NCBI GenBank assembly: GCA_013141415.1
Contig: JABFQY010000001.1
Coordinates: forward strand, 186,001 to 250,000
From: Kiritimatiellaceae bacterium
Lineage (GTDB): Bacteria > Verrucomicrobiota > Kiritimatiellia > Kiritimatiellales > Tichowtungiaceae
Direction of reading: 5' to 3'
Length of the DNA stretch: 64,000 nt
Below, one piece after another: positions 30,891 to 39,567 of this stretch; within the stretch, counting starts at the first letter, position 1, and each line of letters opens with the position of its first letter. Below the pieces are notes generated by a model that did no database searches, had not been told where the DNA came from, and saw only the letters and a program-made list of their open reading frames with translations. Made by a program: the position numbers and the translations under genes.

Positions 30891-32612
30891 ATGAAAGACA
30901 GAAAAGAGTTCTATAACCTGCTCGCCGAAATCGACGGAAAGCCTTTTGCTGAATACGAACGGCTGATTGGTGACTTTGACTTTGCCCGTTATGTGATCAA
31001 ATTCACCAAGCTTGAAACCGCCGCCGACGGCGAAAACCCGGTATTCAACATCCGCGTTCCCCAGTCGATTGCCGAACTGCCGGGCCACCTTTACGACTCG
31101 CCCGTCCGCCGTACCGCGCTGGAAGATTACATCACCCGCCATCTTTGCTCGGTCGCCGGACACATCGCCCAGTTCAACGAAAGCGGCTGGGCCCGCCGCA
31201 ACATCATCATCGCCGAACCCGGACAGAAAATTCTGCCGCGCACTTCAGTATTCGTCAGCAAAGAATATATCGACGCCCGCGTCCGCATCGCATTGCCCTA
31301 TAAAGTCTACGCCTCCGGCGAACGGCTGGTTGACGGAGAAATGGCCCGCAAGGTGTTTTTCGAAGACCTTCCTGAAGTGGTCAGCAACGGTATTTTCTGC
31401 TGCAATCTCAATCTCGACGAAGTCGAAGAATTCGTCAGCGGCATGGAAGACGCCGACCGGATCCGCCAGACGCTTGCCACCCTCGGACTCGTCAGCTTCG
31501 TCGGCGAAGGTTCTTTGCTGGCCCGTGAACAGGATAGCGACCTGCCGGATTACGACTGCATTGCGCCCTTCGAAGTTTCCGAAGCTGCGCAGACCGAAAT
31601 TGATGTTCCGAACGCCGGCAAAATTATCGGCCTTGGCATTCCTGCCGGGTTGACTGTTGTTCTCGGCGACGCCGCCAACGGCCGGAAAGATTTCATGTCC
31701 GCCCTTGCCGCCGGTGTATTCAATCATATTCCCGGCGACGGACGCGAAACGGTCGTCACCGTTTCCGATGCGGTTCAGATTGCCGCAGAACGCGGCCGCA
31801 GTGTGCAGGAAGTCAATATCTCGCCGTTCCTTGCCGAATCCGAGACCAGCAACCCGGCCTCTTACAGCACCCGCTCTGCCGACTCGTTTGTCTCGCAGGC
31901 CGCCGCCACCATCGAAGCGCTCGAAGTTGGCGCCCGCGTACTGATCGTTGACGAAAACAGCTCCGCGCCCGCGTTTCTCACTACCGACGCCCGCGTCGCC
32001 GGACTGCTCGGTTCCACGCCGCGCTCCTCACTGGCACAGCGCGCCCGCCAGATGGTGGACGAACTCGGTGTCTCGATCATCATCGGCGGTGAAAACCTCG
32101 TCGCTGAATATATTCCCGTCGCCGACACCATCCTCAAAGTTGAAGACTTCCAGGTCACCAACATTACCGAAGAAGCCAAAGCGCTCAATCTGGCCGTTCC
32201 GCCGGAAGCGCCCGCCGTCAACCTCGGCCCGATGCTGGGCCGCTCGCGCTGGATTATGCCGAGCAGTATCGACGCCGCCGTCGGCAGAAAAGACGTCGTC
32301 ATCGAAGCGATCGACCTCAATGCCATCCAGTTCGGCCGTTCTGTCATCGAACTCGACGGCGTTCCGCAGATCGCCGACAAGAGCCAGACGCTCACCCTCG
32401 GACTGCTTCTTTATTACGCCAAACTGCGCTACATGCAGGAAGGCTATCCGTTGCGCGAAATGCTCGACATGATCGACCGCGACCTCAGTAGTGAAGGCCT
32501 CGGAACCATTTCCCGCGACTTGCGCGGCGACCTGGCCCGTCCGCGCCGCTACGAACTGGCTGCCGCGCTCAACCGCCTGCCGACGTTCCGCGTATCGCAC
32601 GCTACCGAGTAA
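30891..32612 (+). CDS. Predicted ATPase of the ABC class (COG3044-like)
   Basis: A 573-residue cytosolic protein matching the bacterial COG3044/PF09818 group. Seen are the N-terminal FYNLLAEIDGKPFAEYERLIGDFDFARYVIKF region, HLYDSPVRRTALEDYITRH, RRNIIIAEPGQKILPRTSV, and in the C-terminal half a degenerate nucleotide loop (IPAGLTVVLGDAANGRKDFMSALAAGV), the ABC-like STRSADSFVSQAAATIEAL and the ARVLIVDENSSAPAF Walker B-like strand. In relatives the loop is GGGYHGKST; here DAANGRKDF departs from it, so ATP binding may be altered. Role unknown. It is followed four bases later by dtd. Confidence 0.82.
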   Translation: MKDRKEFYNLLAEIDGKPFAEYERLIGDFDFARYVIKFTKLETAADGENPVFNIRVPQSIAELPGHLYDSPVRRTALEDYITRHLCSVAGHIAQFNESGWARRNIIIAEPGQKILPRTSVFVSKEYIDARVRIALPYKVYASGERLVDGEMARKVFFEDLPEVVSNGIFCCNLNLDEVEEFVSGMEDADRIRQTLATLGLVSFVGEGSLLAREQDSDLPDYDCIAPFEVSEAAQTEIDVPNAGKIIGLGIPAGLTVVLGDAANGRKDFMSALAAGVFNHIPGDGRETVVTVSDAVQIAAERGRSVQEVNISPFLAESETSNPASYSTRSADSFVSQAAATIEALEVGARVLIVDENSSAPAFLTTDARVAGLLGSTPRSSLAQRARQMVDELGVSIIIGGENLVAEYIPVADTILKVEDFQVTNITEEAKALNLAVPPEAPAVNLGPMLGRSRWIMPSSIDAAVGRKDVVIEAIDLNAIQFGRSVIELDGVPQIADKSQTLTLGLLLYYAKLRYMQEGYPLREMLDMIDRDLSSEGLGTISRDLRGDLARPRRYELAAALNRLPTFRVSHATE

Positions 32613-32616
32613 GCCT

Positions 32617-33069
32617 ATGCGGCTGGTCGTCCAGCGCGTGAAGGCCGCGTCCGTAAAAGTTGACGGGAAAACCGTCGGCGACATCGGAAGCGGCCTTCTC
32701 GTTTTAGTCGGCGTCTCGCACGGCGACACCGCCGCCGATGCCGCCTTCCTCGCCAGGAAAACCGTCAACCTGCGCATCTTTGACGACGAGAACGGTGTAA
32801 TGAACCTTTCCGTTCTCGATACCGGCGGCGCGATTCTGGCCGTCAGCCAGTTCACTCTCTACGGCGACTGTAAAAAGGGCAACCGCCCCAGCTATATTGA
32901 CGCCGCCCCGCCGGAGAAAGGCTTGAAGCTCTACGAAGAATATGTCAAACAGCTCCGCGAACTCGGCCCGCGTGTTGAAACCGGCATCTTCCAGGCCGAA
33001 ATGGAAGTCAGCCTCATCAACCACGGCCCGGTTACACTGATTCTCGAAAGCACCGAAAGATCGGAATAA
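32617..33069 (+). CDS. dtd: D-aminoacyl-tRNA deacylase
   Basis: A 150-residue cytosolic editing enzyme that removes D-amino acids (and glycine from tRNA-Ala). MRLVVQRVKAASVKVDGK is the typical start, SQFTLYGDCKKGNRPSY carries the active-site segment, and NHGPVTLILES supplies the Gly-cisPro motif that enforces chirality. The length is standard. It follows the ABC-class ATPase gene with a four-base gap. An upstream in-frame extension would only overlap that gene. Confidence 0.97.
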   Translation: MRLVVQRVKAASVKVDGKTVGDIGSGLLVLVGVSHGDTAADAAFLARKTVNLRIFDDENGVMNLSVLDTGGAILAVSQFTLYGDCKKGNRPSYIDAAPPEKGLKLYEEYVKQLRELGPRVETGIFQAEMEVSLINHGPVTLILESTERSE

Positions 33070-33091
33070 TGGAATACTGGAATGCTGGAGT
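33067..33091. repeat. TGGAATACTGGAATGCTGG mini-repeat, left copy
   Basis: Degenerate TGGAAT units with short spacers begin at the dtd stop codon. A second run is at 33244-33284, so the two bracket a tiny reading frame. Confidence 0.6.
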
Positions 33092-33130
33092 GTTGAAGGA
33101 GTAGAAAGTATCTATCTTGCTGAAAGAGAA

Positions 33131-33256
33131 ATGGTTATAAATCTGCCACAAGCGGTGGCAGAAATTGCCGAAAAGGTCGAAGAAGACAATGATGGCGAAA
33201 CCGGAATGATCATCCGCGAGTGGGCTGAAAAATATCGGACAAAGGGAATGGAATAG
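33131..33256 (+). CDS. Possible 41-residue small protein between TGGAAT repeats
   Basis: The frame encodes MVINLPQAVAEIAEK, an acidic stretch EEDNDGETG, and a helical end IIREWAEKYRTKGME. GAAAGAGAA lies just upstream of the ATG. The predicted peptide is soluble and mostly helical. It could be a real small protein linked to the downstream membrane pair or a remnant left by repeat-mediated rearrangement. Evidence is weak. Confidence 0.3.
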   Translation: MVINLPQAVAEIAEKVEEDNDGETGMIIREWAEKYRTKGME

Positions 33257-33284
33257 TGGAATGGTGTTAATGGAATAAAAGGAA
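33244..33284. repeat. TGGAATAGTGGAATGG mini-repeat, right copy
   Basis: Four to five degenerate GGAAT units lie between the small frame and the first membrane gene; the last unit (AAAGGAATT) also provides the ribosome site for the gene at 33291. Confidence 0.6.
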
Positions 33285-33290
33285 TTCATT

Positions 33291-33668
33291 ATGGCAATGT
33301 CCGTTGATGTGTCACCAACAGAAAAAAGCGCCAAAAAACGACTAAAACAAGACACGCAGGTTGTTGCCTCCGCATATATGCGGCGCATTTGGCTGTCCGT
33401 TCTGATGCCTGTTTGCGTTGATCTCACAGCTACGGCACTGATCATCTCTGTTATATGGGCAATCGCACAATGCCTCGTATTAATGATTCTTCATCGCATC
33501 GGCATCACGGCATCTCATATTTCTGAAGCGACAGCTCTGCTGGGGCTTCTTTACCTCGCCGCAATCACGGTCACTATGACACGCCGTTTTTACTACTCAG
33601 CATTCCGAGACATGCTCCGAGCTCCAACGCCTCCTTTAGAGGAGAGCAAGCCTGCTGAGGAGGATTAG
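33291..33668 (+). CDS. Small two-helix membrane protein of accessory pair, unrecognised
   Basis: A 125-residue protein with a basic N-terminal cytoplasmic segment (SAKKRLKQDTQ), two long hydrophobic segments at about residues 36-66 and 80-100, and a short Pro/Glu-rich tail. AAGGAATT precedes the ATG. It ends two bases before the 868-residue membrane gene, with GAGGAGGATTAG at its end serving as ribosome site for that gene. The pair is visibly more A+T-rich than the flanking genes, a sign of transfer. No family recognised. Confidence 0.72.
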   Translation: MAMSVDVSPTEKSAKKRLKQDTQVVASAYMRRIWLSVLMPVCVDLTATALIISVIWAIAQCLVLMILHRIGITASHISEATALLGLLYLAAITVTMTRRFYYSAFRDMLRAPTPPLEESKPAEED

Positions 33669-33670
33669 GA

Positions 33671-36277
33671 ATGCTGCACCTGATACAAGAGGAAATGGAG
33701 CGCCACCTCGGACAAACGCAAGGCGCAGTAATGAATCAGCTTTTTCTTCATCGGATTAAGTGGGCCGCCTATTATCTGATTACCATTGTTGCGAGCTGTA
33801 TGGCGTTTGGGCTCTTGCTCTTCCTTGTGTTTTGGGCAATCCCAGAGGGCTCTTGGATAGTGGGCAGCCTGCTGGCAATACTCGCGCTTCTCGTACTAAT
33901 TTTAGGCGAATACCTTAGAACGAGCGCGTCTATACAGGACAAGACGGCATATCGAATGTTACAAGTGGTGATATGGCGAACCCGCATTGGGCGCGGTGAT
34001 TTTTTAGCTACACGGTATTGGTTGAGCCTGTTGTTTGTTGTGCTGCCTTTCGTTGTCTTCTTAGCGTTCTTCCTGCTGGGGCTTAAAAACATGGTGCTGC
34101 CAGACACTGCACCGTTCGCGTCAATGCTCAACAAGTTACAAGTGACCACAACTTTCGCGGGTTGGCTCCTCGCTGGACAGATCGCATTATTTAATTTTCT
34201 CTTCAGCTATAGCCTCGGAAAATACTCTACAAAGCTTGCGACCATAATAGTTAAACACCGGGCTGTTGCGGCGCTTCAATATACTGCGGTTTTATTAGTG
34301 GCGATCCTCCTGACAATTCAGCAGTGGGGCTGTCCCCGCCTTTGTTTGACGTCACTCTGGCTTTTGCACGTATCGCTCGTGGCCTCCCTTATTCTCACAA
34401 TTTCTGTATCAAGAAAGGGTGTCGACACAGATGGACTTCTTGTTTACGCAGGACATCTTTTTTCCAGAAAACTAAGAAAAGCAATAGTTCGCCCAATAAC
34501 AGCCGGCGCGGACAGTGCCAAGCTATGGTGGCGCTTGTTGCAGATTCTCGGACTGGATTTTCGGCGCATGGAACGGTTCAAGGTGTTCTCTGAGCCGATT
34601 GCGGGGGCATCCCTCTGTAAACAGCAATTAACATTGTTATTCAGCGCCGCTAACAAGACCATTATGGACGGGCAGCACGAGTCGTTGCGAGCGGCTCTTT
34701 ACTCGATATATCTCGTGATGGACACCTACTCGTTGAAGAGGGCAGACCACTTGTCATCTGAGGATTCTGCATATTCGTACTGCAACGATCAGTTTTCGGC
34801 GCTAATGCGGGCCGCCGCAAGGGCTCCCAACGAACACCTTGCGGAAGAGATCGTCTGCACTATTGGGCGTGTGGGACAAACAGTGCTTCGAATCAAATAC
34901 CTTCCTGACCCTCCTGGCGGAACCGAAGAAAACCGCCGCACTCGGAGAGAGCACACCTTAGCCATGTACTGGATCGGTCTTCTGGAAGAATCCTTTGATC
35001 AGCTACATTCTTTGCAAAGAAGTGCTGCGCCAAAAGACGTGTTAGAACAGTTGCGTTGCTTTGCAATACACGCAGATAGTAAGGGGGATCCATCGGTAGT
35101 GGTGAACTCGTATTTCCCAACGATCGAAAGGCTTATTATGGTGTGCGTTTTACACAGAGATGCATATCACCAAATACTCATGGTTCAATGCGTTTGTGAC
35201 GTGCTCACAGTTTGGAATACTAACCTCAGAAGTCACCATGATTATCTAGGCGACTATGGGTCGATACACAAGCGGGCTATCAAGACAATCCAAAGCGCGG
35301 CTCAGCATGGCGGGGTGGGAAGCGCACGAGATATGTTTCTTCCTGCACAAAATTTAGCACAACGTCTTACGGGATGTGCGCTGGACGGGAGGCTCGCACT
35401 TCAGGATATTTTTATGTCCATCGTACAACGGCAGATCGCTGACATTTACGAGCAGAATGACGCAACAAACGGATTGATTGAGGTGATTAATCTCATTTCG
35501 GAATTAGCCGTTCATGCCGCAAGAGAAGGCAGCTCCGATGCAAAAACCATTAGCGCCGCTCTTTATGAGGTCTCCTTTTTTGTGTTCCAAAAGCTGCCGC
35601 AAACTTTTGAGGTGATACATGACCCATTCTATGATGCTTGCCCTGTAATTTTGAGACGGCGTCGGACGAGCGAGGACGAACCGCGCAATCGTTTGGAAGC
35701 TGCACTGTTCATCGCGTGGAATAAAGTCATGCCAGCGCTGTACATCACGAAGGGCTTTGTTTTTGACTGGGAACAAGAGTATTTTGGCTTTGTTGGGCTC
35801 GCGATCTGTGCTTATGAAAAACGCAATGAGGAACGGCTTAAAGAAGGCGTCCGCCGTTGTGTGGAAAATTATTTAACCTTGATAAAAAATGAGCTGTGCG
35901 AAGAAGATAAAGGCGCGGCGAGACTTGCACATGGGAATGGTGCGTATTTGCAGCTGTGTGGAGCTTGGATTAGCAAAGTTATTGAGCTGCCTGAGCTGGC
36001 CGAAAGAGTTACAGACTTCGTTTCCCTTCTTAATATCAGGAATCCTCCCAGCGGAATGTCTCTTGGCTATCCAGACGGAGAGTCTATTGGAGGAAAGTTC
36101 TGCTTGCCTCCACTTTCCAACATCCGCAAGTACATCTCACAAGAAGACTGGGATATTCATAAGAGCTACGAGAGTCGGCTTACCGCTGACGAGGTGCTAT
36201 TTTCCTACTACAAAAAAGTGCAAGACAACGAAGAGGCCGTTCGGAAGGGAGAAAAAACAGTTTTGATGGACGGCTAA
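33671..36277 (+). CDS. Large membrane protein of accessory pair, unrecognised
   Basis: An 868-residue protein. The N-terminal quarter has about six hydrophobic segments (near residues 31-55, 62-80, 117-140, 165-190, 203-222 and 228-248); the remaining ~600 residues are soluble, helical and cytoplasmic by the positive-inside pattern, with no recognised nuclease, NTPase or protease motif. The helix-rich C-terminal part resembles a repeat solenoid only in general character. Codon use and lower G+C differ from neighbours. It is coupled to the small membrane gene before it and followed by an ORF6N gene. A defence or stress-response role is possible but unproven; no function is assigned. Confidence 0.75.
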   Translation: MLHLIQEEMERHLGQTQGAVMNQLFLHRIKWAAYYLITIVASCMAFGLLLFLVFWAIPEGSWIVGSLLAILALLVLILGEYLRTSASIQDKTAYRMLQVVIWRTRIGRGDFLATRYWLSLLFVVLPFVVFLAFFLLGLKNMVLPDTAPFASMLNKLQVTTTFAGWLLAGQIALFNFLFSYSLGKYSTKLATIIVKHRAVAALQYTAVLLVAILLTIQQWGCPRLCLTSLWLLHVSLVASLILTISVSRKGVDTDGLLVYAGHLFSRKLRKAIVRPITAGADSAKLWWRLLQILGLDFRRMERFKVFSEPIAGASLCKQQLTLLFSAANKTIMDGQHESLRAALYSIYLVMDTYSLKRADHLSSEDSAYSYCNDQFSALMRAAARAPNEHLAEEIVCTIGRVGQTVLRIKYLPDPPGGTEENRRTRREHTLAMYWIGLLEESFDQLHSLQRSAAPKDVLEQLRCFAIHADSKGDPSVVVNSYFPTIERLIMVCVLHRDAYHQILMVQCVCDVLTVWNTNLRSHHDYLGDYGSIHKRAIKTIQSAAQHGGVGSARDMFLPAQNLAQRLTGCALDGRLALQDIFMSIVQRQIADIYEQNDATNGLIEVINLISELAVHAAREGSSDAKTISAALYEVSFFVFQKLPQTFEVIHDPFYDACPVILRRRRTSEDEPRNRLEAALFIAWNKVMPALYITKGFVFDWEQEYFGFVGLAICAYEKRNEERLKEGVRRCVENYLTLIKNELCEEDKGAARLAHGNGAYLQLCGAWISKVIELPELAERVTDFVSLLNIRNPPSGMSLGYPDGESIGGKFCLPPLSNIRKYISQEDWDIHKSYESRLTADEVLFSYYKKVQDNEEAVRKGEKTVLMDG

Positions 36278-36360
36278 AAGGGTCCGTCCCATAATCTAGT
36301 AATTTTTGGATTCGGTTTCCAAGGTTCGGAAAAATTCTTTGCGTCTTAGCGGTCAAAAAT

Positions 36361-36398
36361 CCATCCGCCTTCGCAGGGGCTACGGCGTGACAGGATGG
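36361..36398. repeat. Small palindrome CCATCC...GGATGG
   Basis: CCATCC and GGATGG bracket CGCCTTCGC and GGCTACGGCG. Just upstream are a TTTCC...GGAAA hairpin (36316-36332) and CTTTGCGTCTTAGCGG. The gap between the large membrane gene and the ORF6N gene is thus made of repeat fragments. Confidence 0.5.
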
Positions 36399-36453
36399 TT
36401 GGGAAAGTGATAGAGAGAATGGGCGTCCAAATAGATGACGTGGGGAAACATCG

Positions 36454-37350
36454 ATGAATGAGCTGGTCAGAAAAGATGGAATTGCGGGGAAGATTTATCT
36501 GATTCGCGGAGTTCAGGTGATGCTGGATCGCGATCTAGCGGAATTGTATGAGACCGAAACCCGTATACTCAAACAGGCCGTCAAACGAAACATCGAACGA
36601 TTCCCGGCGGATTTTATGTTTGAGCTTGAGGATGCGGATATCAACCTGCTGGTATCACAATCTGTGATACCTTCTAAAAAGCACTTCGGAGGTGCTGTGC
36701 CGCTGGTTTTCACCGAACAAGGTGTAGCCATGCTTTCCAGCGTTTTACGCACGCCTCTTGCGGTCGAAATGGGTATCAAAATCATTCGCGCATTCGTAGA
36801 GGTGCGCCGCTTCATGATGGCAAATGCGGAAATATTCCAGCGGATCGGGTCGTTGGAAATCAGACAACTCAAGACAGAGCAAAAAGTGGATGCCGTTCTG
36901 GACGCCATCAGCGCTCAAGAGCCGGAGCCAAAACAGGGGATATTTTTTGACGGACAAATATTTGATGCCTACGCCTTCGTGTCCAAGCTTGTCCGCAAGG
37001 CGAGGTCGTCTGTTGTTCTGATTGACAACTATGTGGACGATTCGGTGCTGACCCTGCTTTCCAAGCGCGGCAAAAAGGTGTCCGCACGGATTTACAGTCG
37101 GCGCATTTCAAAACAGCTTCAGCTCGACCTGGAAAAGCACAATGCGCAATATCGACCGGTTGAGATCGTTCCATTTGAGGAGGCACATGACCGCTTTTTG
37201 ATTTTGGATAATACGGAGGTTTACCACATTGGCGCCTCGCTCAAGGATCTGGGCAAAAAATGGTTTGCCTTCTCGAAAATCGAAAAGGATGCCATCAAGT
37301 TGGTTGGACGGCTCGGAGCAGGAGTTAATTTCAGTGGCCGGGAAAAATGA
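36454..37350 (+). CDS. ORF6N-domain protein with C-terminal PLD-like region
   Basis: A 298-residue protein. Residues 10-95 form an ORF6N domain: IYLIRGVQVMLDRDLAELYETETRILKQAVKRNIERFPADFMFEL and FTEQGVAMLSSVL, the DNA-binding fold common in phage antirepressors. Residues 115-150 are a helical linker. Residues 165-285 (FDAYAFVSKLVRKARSSVVLIDNYVDDSVLTLL, then EEAHDRFLILDN) resemble the phospholipase D-like region found in many chromosomal ORF6N proteins. Such genes spread on mobile elements and often stand alone. Here it lies between the unrecognised membrane pair and argH. Role, possibly regulatory or nuclease-like, is not established. Confidence 0.88.
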   Translation: MNELVRKDGIAGKIYLIRGVQVMLDRDLAELYETETRILKQAVKRNIERFPADFMFELEDADINLLVSQSVIPSKKHFGGAVPLVFTEQGVAMLSSVLRTPLAVEMGIKIIRAFVEVRRFMMANAEIFQRIGSLEIRQLKTEQKVDAVLDAISAQEPEPKQGIFFDGQIFDAYAFVSKLVRKARSSVVLIDNYVDDSVLTLLSKRGKKVSARIYSRRISKQLQLDLEKHNAQYRPVEIVPFEEAHDRFLILDNTEVYHIGASLKDLGKKWFAFSKIEKDAIKLVGRLGAGVNFSGREK

Positions 37351-37363
37351 AGGAATCAGATTT

Positions 37364-38719
37364 ATGAAAACACAGAAAACAACGGTTGGAACGATTAACG
37401 AGGAAGTGCTGGCGTTTACGGCGGGGCGAGATGTTGAACTCGACATCAACCTGATCGCCGCCGACTGCATCGGGACTGCCGCGCATGTGACGATGCTTTC
37501 GAAAATGAAGCCTGCTATTATTACGGCTGCTGAGAAAAAGAAAGTAATCAGAGAGCTCAATGCAATTGTCGCGCTGGCGGCCGAAGGAAAATTTAAAATC
37601 CGCCTCGCCGATCAGGATGTTCATCTGGCGGTCGAGCGGACGTTGACCGAAAAGCTGGGCGATCTAGGCAAGAAGGTTCATACCTGCCGCAGCCGCAACG
37701 ATCAGGTCGCCGTCGATCTGCGCCTTTATGCCCGCGAAGAAATTCTCGGCACGCTGGACGAAGCTGCCGCGCTGATTTCCGCGCTGCTGGCCTTCGCGAA
37801 GAAAAATGAAAAAGTTCCAATGGTTGGAAGAACCCACATGCAGCCGGGCATGCCGTCGTCCGTCGGCCTGTGGGCCGCCGCGCACGCCGAAAGTCTGCTC
37901 GACGACTGCGCTCTGCTGGTCAACGCCTATGAATTGAACGACCAGTGTCCGCTCGGCTCCGCTGCCAGCTACGGCGTACCGCTTCCGATTGACCGCGAGC
38001 TGACCGCCGACTTGCTCGGCTTCAGCCGTCCGTCGCACACGGTGCTTTACGCCAACAACGGACGCGGCAAACTGGAATCTATCGTGCTCGGCGCGATGAG
38101 CCAGGTGATGCTGTCGCTGTCGCGCATGGCGCAGGATTTGATGCTGTTCACCATGCCGGAGTTCGGCTACTTCACACTGCCGGACGAACTGACGACCGGA
38201 AGCAGCATTATGCCGCAGAAGAAAAACCCGGACGTGATCGAGCTGGTTCGCGCCCGCGCCACCCGCGTGAAAGCGTGTGAGCTGGCGGTTTACGACCTGA
38301 TCAAAGGTTCACCCGGCGGTTACAACCGCGATCTGCAGGATGCCAAAGAACCGTTCATGGAAGGAATCTCTATGACCCGCGCCTGTTTGCGCGTGCTGTC
38401 CCCGTTTGTGAACACAATCAAGGTTAATAAGAAAGCCCTGCTTGCAGGGTTCACGCCGGATGTTTTCGCCACCGACCGCGCGCTGGAACTGGTCGGGCAG
38501 GGGATGCCGTTCCGCGACGCGTATCACCACGTCAAAGAAAACCTCGGCGAACTGGCGAATATCGATCCGGTGAAAGCGATTATGCAAAAGACGCACCTCG
38601 GCGCGCCGCTCGGCATAGACTGGGAACTGCTCAAAGACCGCGTATCCGCCGTCGCCGAAACCGTCCGCGAAGAGCGCCGTGTCATCGACCATGCAGTTTC
38701 GAAATTAATGAAAGCGTAA
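37364..38719 (+). CDS. argH: Argininosuccinate lyase family protein
   Basis: A 451-residue enzyme of the fumarase/aspartase superfamily, which would split argininosuccinate into arginine and fumarate. The signature GSSIMPQKKNPD is complete, with THMQPGMPSSVGLWAAAHAE and HTCRSRNDQVAVDLRLYAREEI upstream. The usual N-terminal WGGRF motif of ArgH is missing; the protein begins TVGTINEEVLAFTAGRDVELD, so this is a divergent branch. The start at 37364 lies just after the ORF6N stop and has GAAGGA upstream; earlier in-frame codons would overlap the ORF6N gene. No other arginine gene is nearby. Confidence 0.88.
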   Translation: MKTQKTTVGTINEEVLAFTAGRDVELDINLIAADCIGTAAHVTMLSKMKPAIITAAEKKKVIRELNAIVALAAEGKFKIRLADQDVHLAVERTLTEKLGDLGKKVHTCRSRNDQVAVDLRLYAREEILGTLDEAAALISALLAFAKKNEKVPMVGRTHMQPGMPSSVGLWAAAHAESLLDDCALLVNAYELNDQCPLGSAASYGVPLPIDRELTADLLGFSRPSHTVLYANNGRGKLESIVLGAMSQVMLSLSRMAQDLMLFTMPEFGYFTLPDELTTGSSIMPQKKNPDVIELVRARATRVKACELAVYDLIKGSPGGYNRDLQDAKEPFMEGISMTRACLRVLSPFVNTIKVNKKALLAGFTPDVFATDRALELVGQGMPFRDAYHHVKENLGELANIDPVKAIMQKTHLGAPLGIDWELLKDRVSAVAETVREERRVIDHAVSKLMKA

Positions 38720-38726
38720 TATTACG

Positions 38727-38780
38727 GGAGGGCGGCGCTCTGTCGCCGCCGGAACCGGTTTCGACAGAGCGAAACCCTCC
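38727..38780. repeat. Palindromic element GGAGGG...CCCTCC between argH and EFR1 gene
   Basis: Outer arms GGAGGG and CCCTCC enclose GGCGGCG/CGCCGCC and TTTCGACAGAGCGAAA. Similar ends occur in the in-frame element at 2304-2378. Confidence 0.75.
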
Positions 38781-38796
38781 ATCAATGCGGGGGAGT

Positions 38797-39567
38797 ATGA
38801 AAACGATCATCTACTGGTTCTCGGGAACGGGAAATTCGCTGGCGGTTGCCAAAGAGCTGGCGAAACAGTGCGGCGATGCCGAGCTGATTCCGGTTGCCCG
38901 CGCCATCAGAAATCCGCCGCCGTCCGCCGGGCGCATCGGACTGGTTTTCCCTGTGTACGCATTCTGTCCGCCCGCGCTGGTGGCGCGTTTTGTCGCAAAA
39001 CTCAACGCCTCACCGGATTCGTATATTTTCTCCGTCATCACCTATGCGGGCAGTCCGGGCGGAACAATCTCTGTTTTACAGCGTCTGATGAAAAAGCGCG
39101 GTCTTGATCTGTCCGCCAGTTGGGGCGTTAAGATGCCGGAAAACTATCCACCGTTTGGCGGCGCGCCCGCACCGGAAAAACAGCAGACGGTCAACGCCGC
39201 TGCGGCTGAACGGATTAATAAAATTGCCGCCGAGATTCAGCAGTCGCCGCGCGGACGGCATGAAAAAATCAAGACGGTTTGGAAGATCGTCAGCCGGATG
39301 ATGTTTCCTGTATTCCAAAAGAGGGCGGCGCGCGCCGACCGCTCTTTCCGTGCGGACAAGAAATGCAACGGGTGCTGTCTTTGCACTCGGGTATGTCCGG
39401 TGAATAACGTGGCGATGGTTGATGGCCGTCCGTCATGGATGGGACACTGCGAGCAGTGCTACGCCTGTTTCCACTGGTGCCCGCAGAAGGCGGTACAGTA
39501 CGGCCGCTCTGAAAAGCAGCACCGCTATCATCATCCGGCGGTTTCGTTGTCTGATTTCGAAATGTAG
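38797..39567 (+). CDS. EFR1-type flavodoxin/ferredoxin fusion protein
   Basis: A 256-residue cytosolic redox protein. The N-terminal flavodoxin-like domain starts KTIIYWFSGTGNSLAVAKELA (FMN phosphate loop) and the C-terminal part carries two [4Fe-4S] motifs, CNGCCLCTRVCPVNNV and CEQCYACFHWCPQKAV. This EF-ferredoxin (EFR1) architecture is frequent in anaerobes and thought to shuttle electrons. The start at 38797 follows a GGGGGAG site; an in-frame ATG at 38785 is possible. Its stop codon lies inside the palindromic element at 39564-39611. Confidence 0.9.
   Translation: MKTIIYWFSGTGNSLAVAKELAKQCGDAELIPVARAIRNPPPSAGRIGLVFPVYAFCPPALVARFVAKLNASPDSYIFSVITYAGSPGGTISVLQRLMKKRGLDLSASWGVKMPENYPPFGGAPAPEKQQTVNAAAAERINKIAAEIQQSPRGRHEKIKTVWKIVSRMMFPVFQKRAARADRSFRADKKCNGCCLCTRVCPVNNVAMVDGRPSWMGHCEQCYACFHWCPQKAVQYGRSEKQHRYHHPAVSLSDFEM

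Noticed and set aside
37229-37363. Upstream start for argH inside the ORF6N gene
   Set aside because: It would overlap a well-supported domain in another frame. The start at 37364 has a ribosome site and correct family length.
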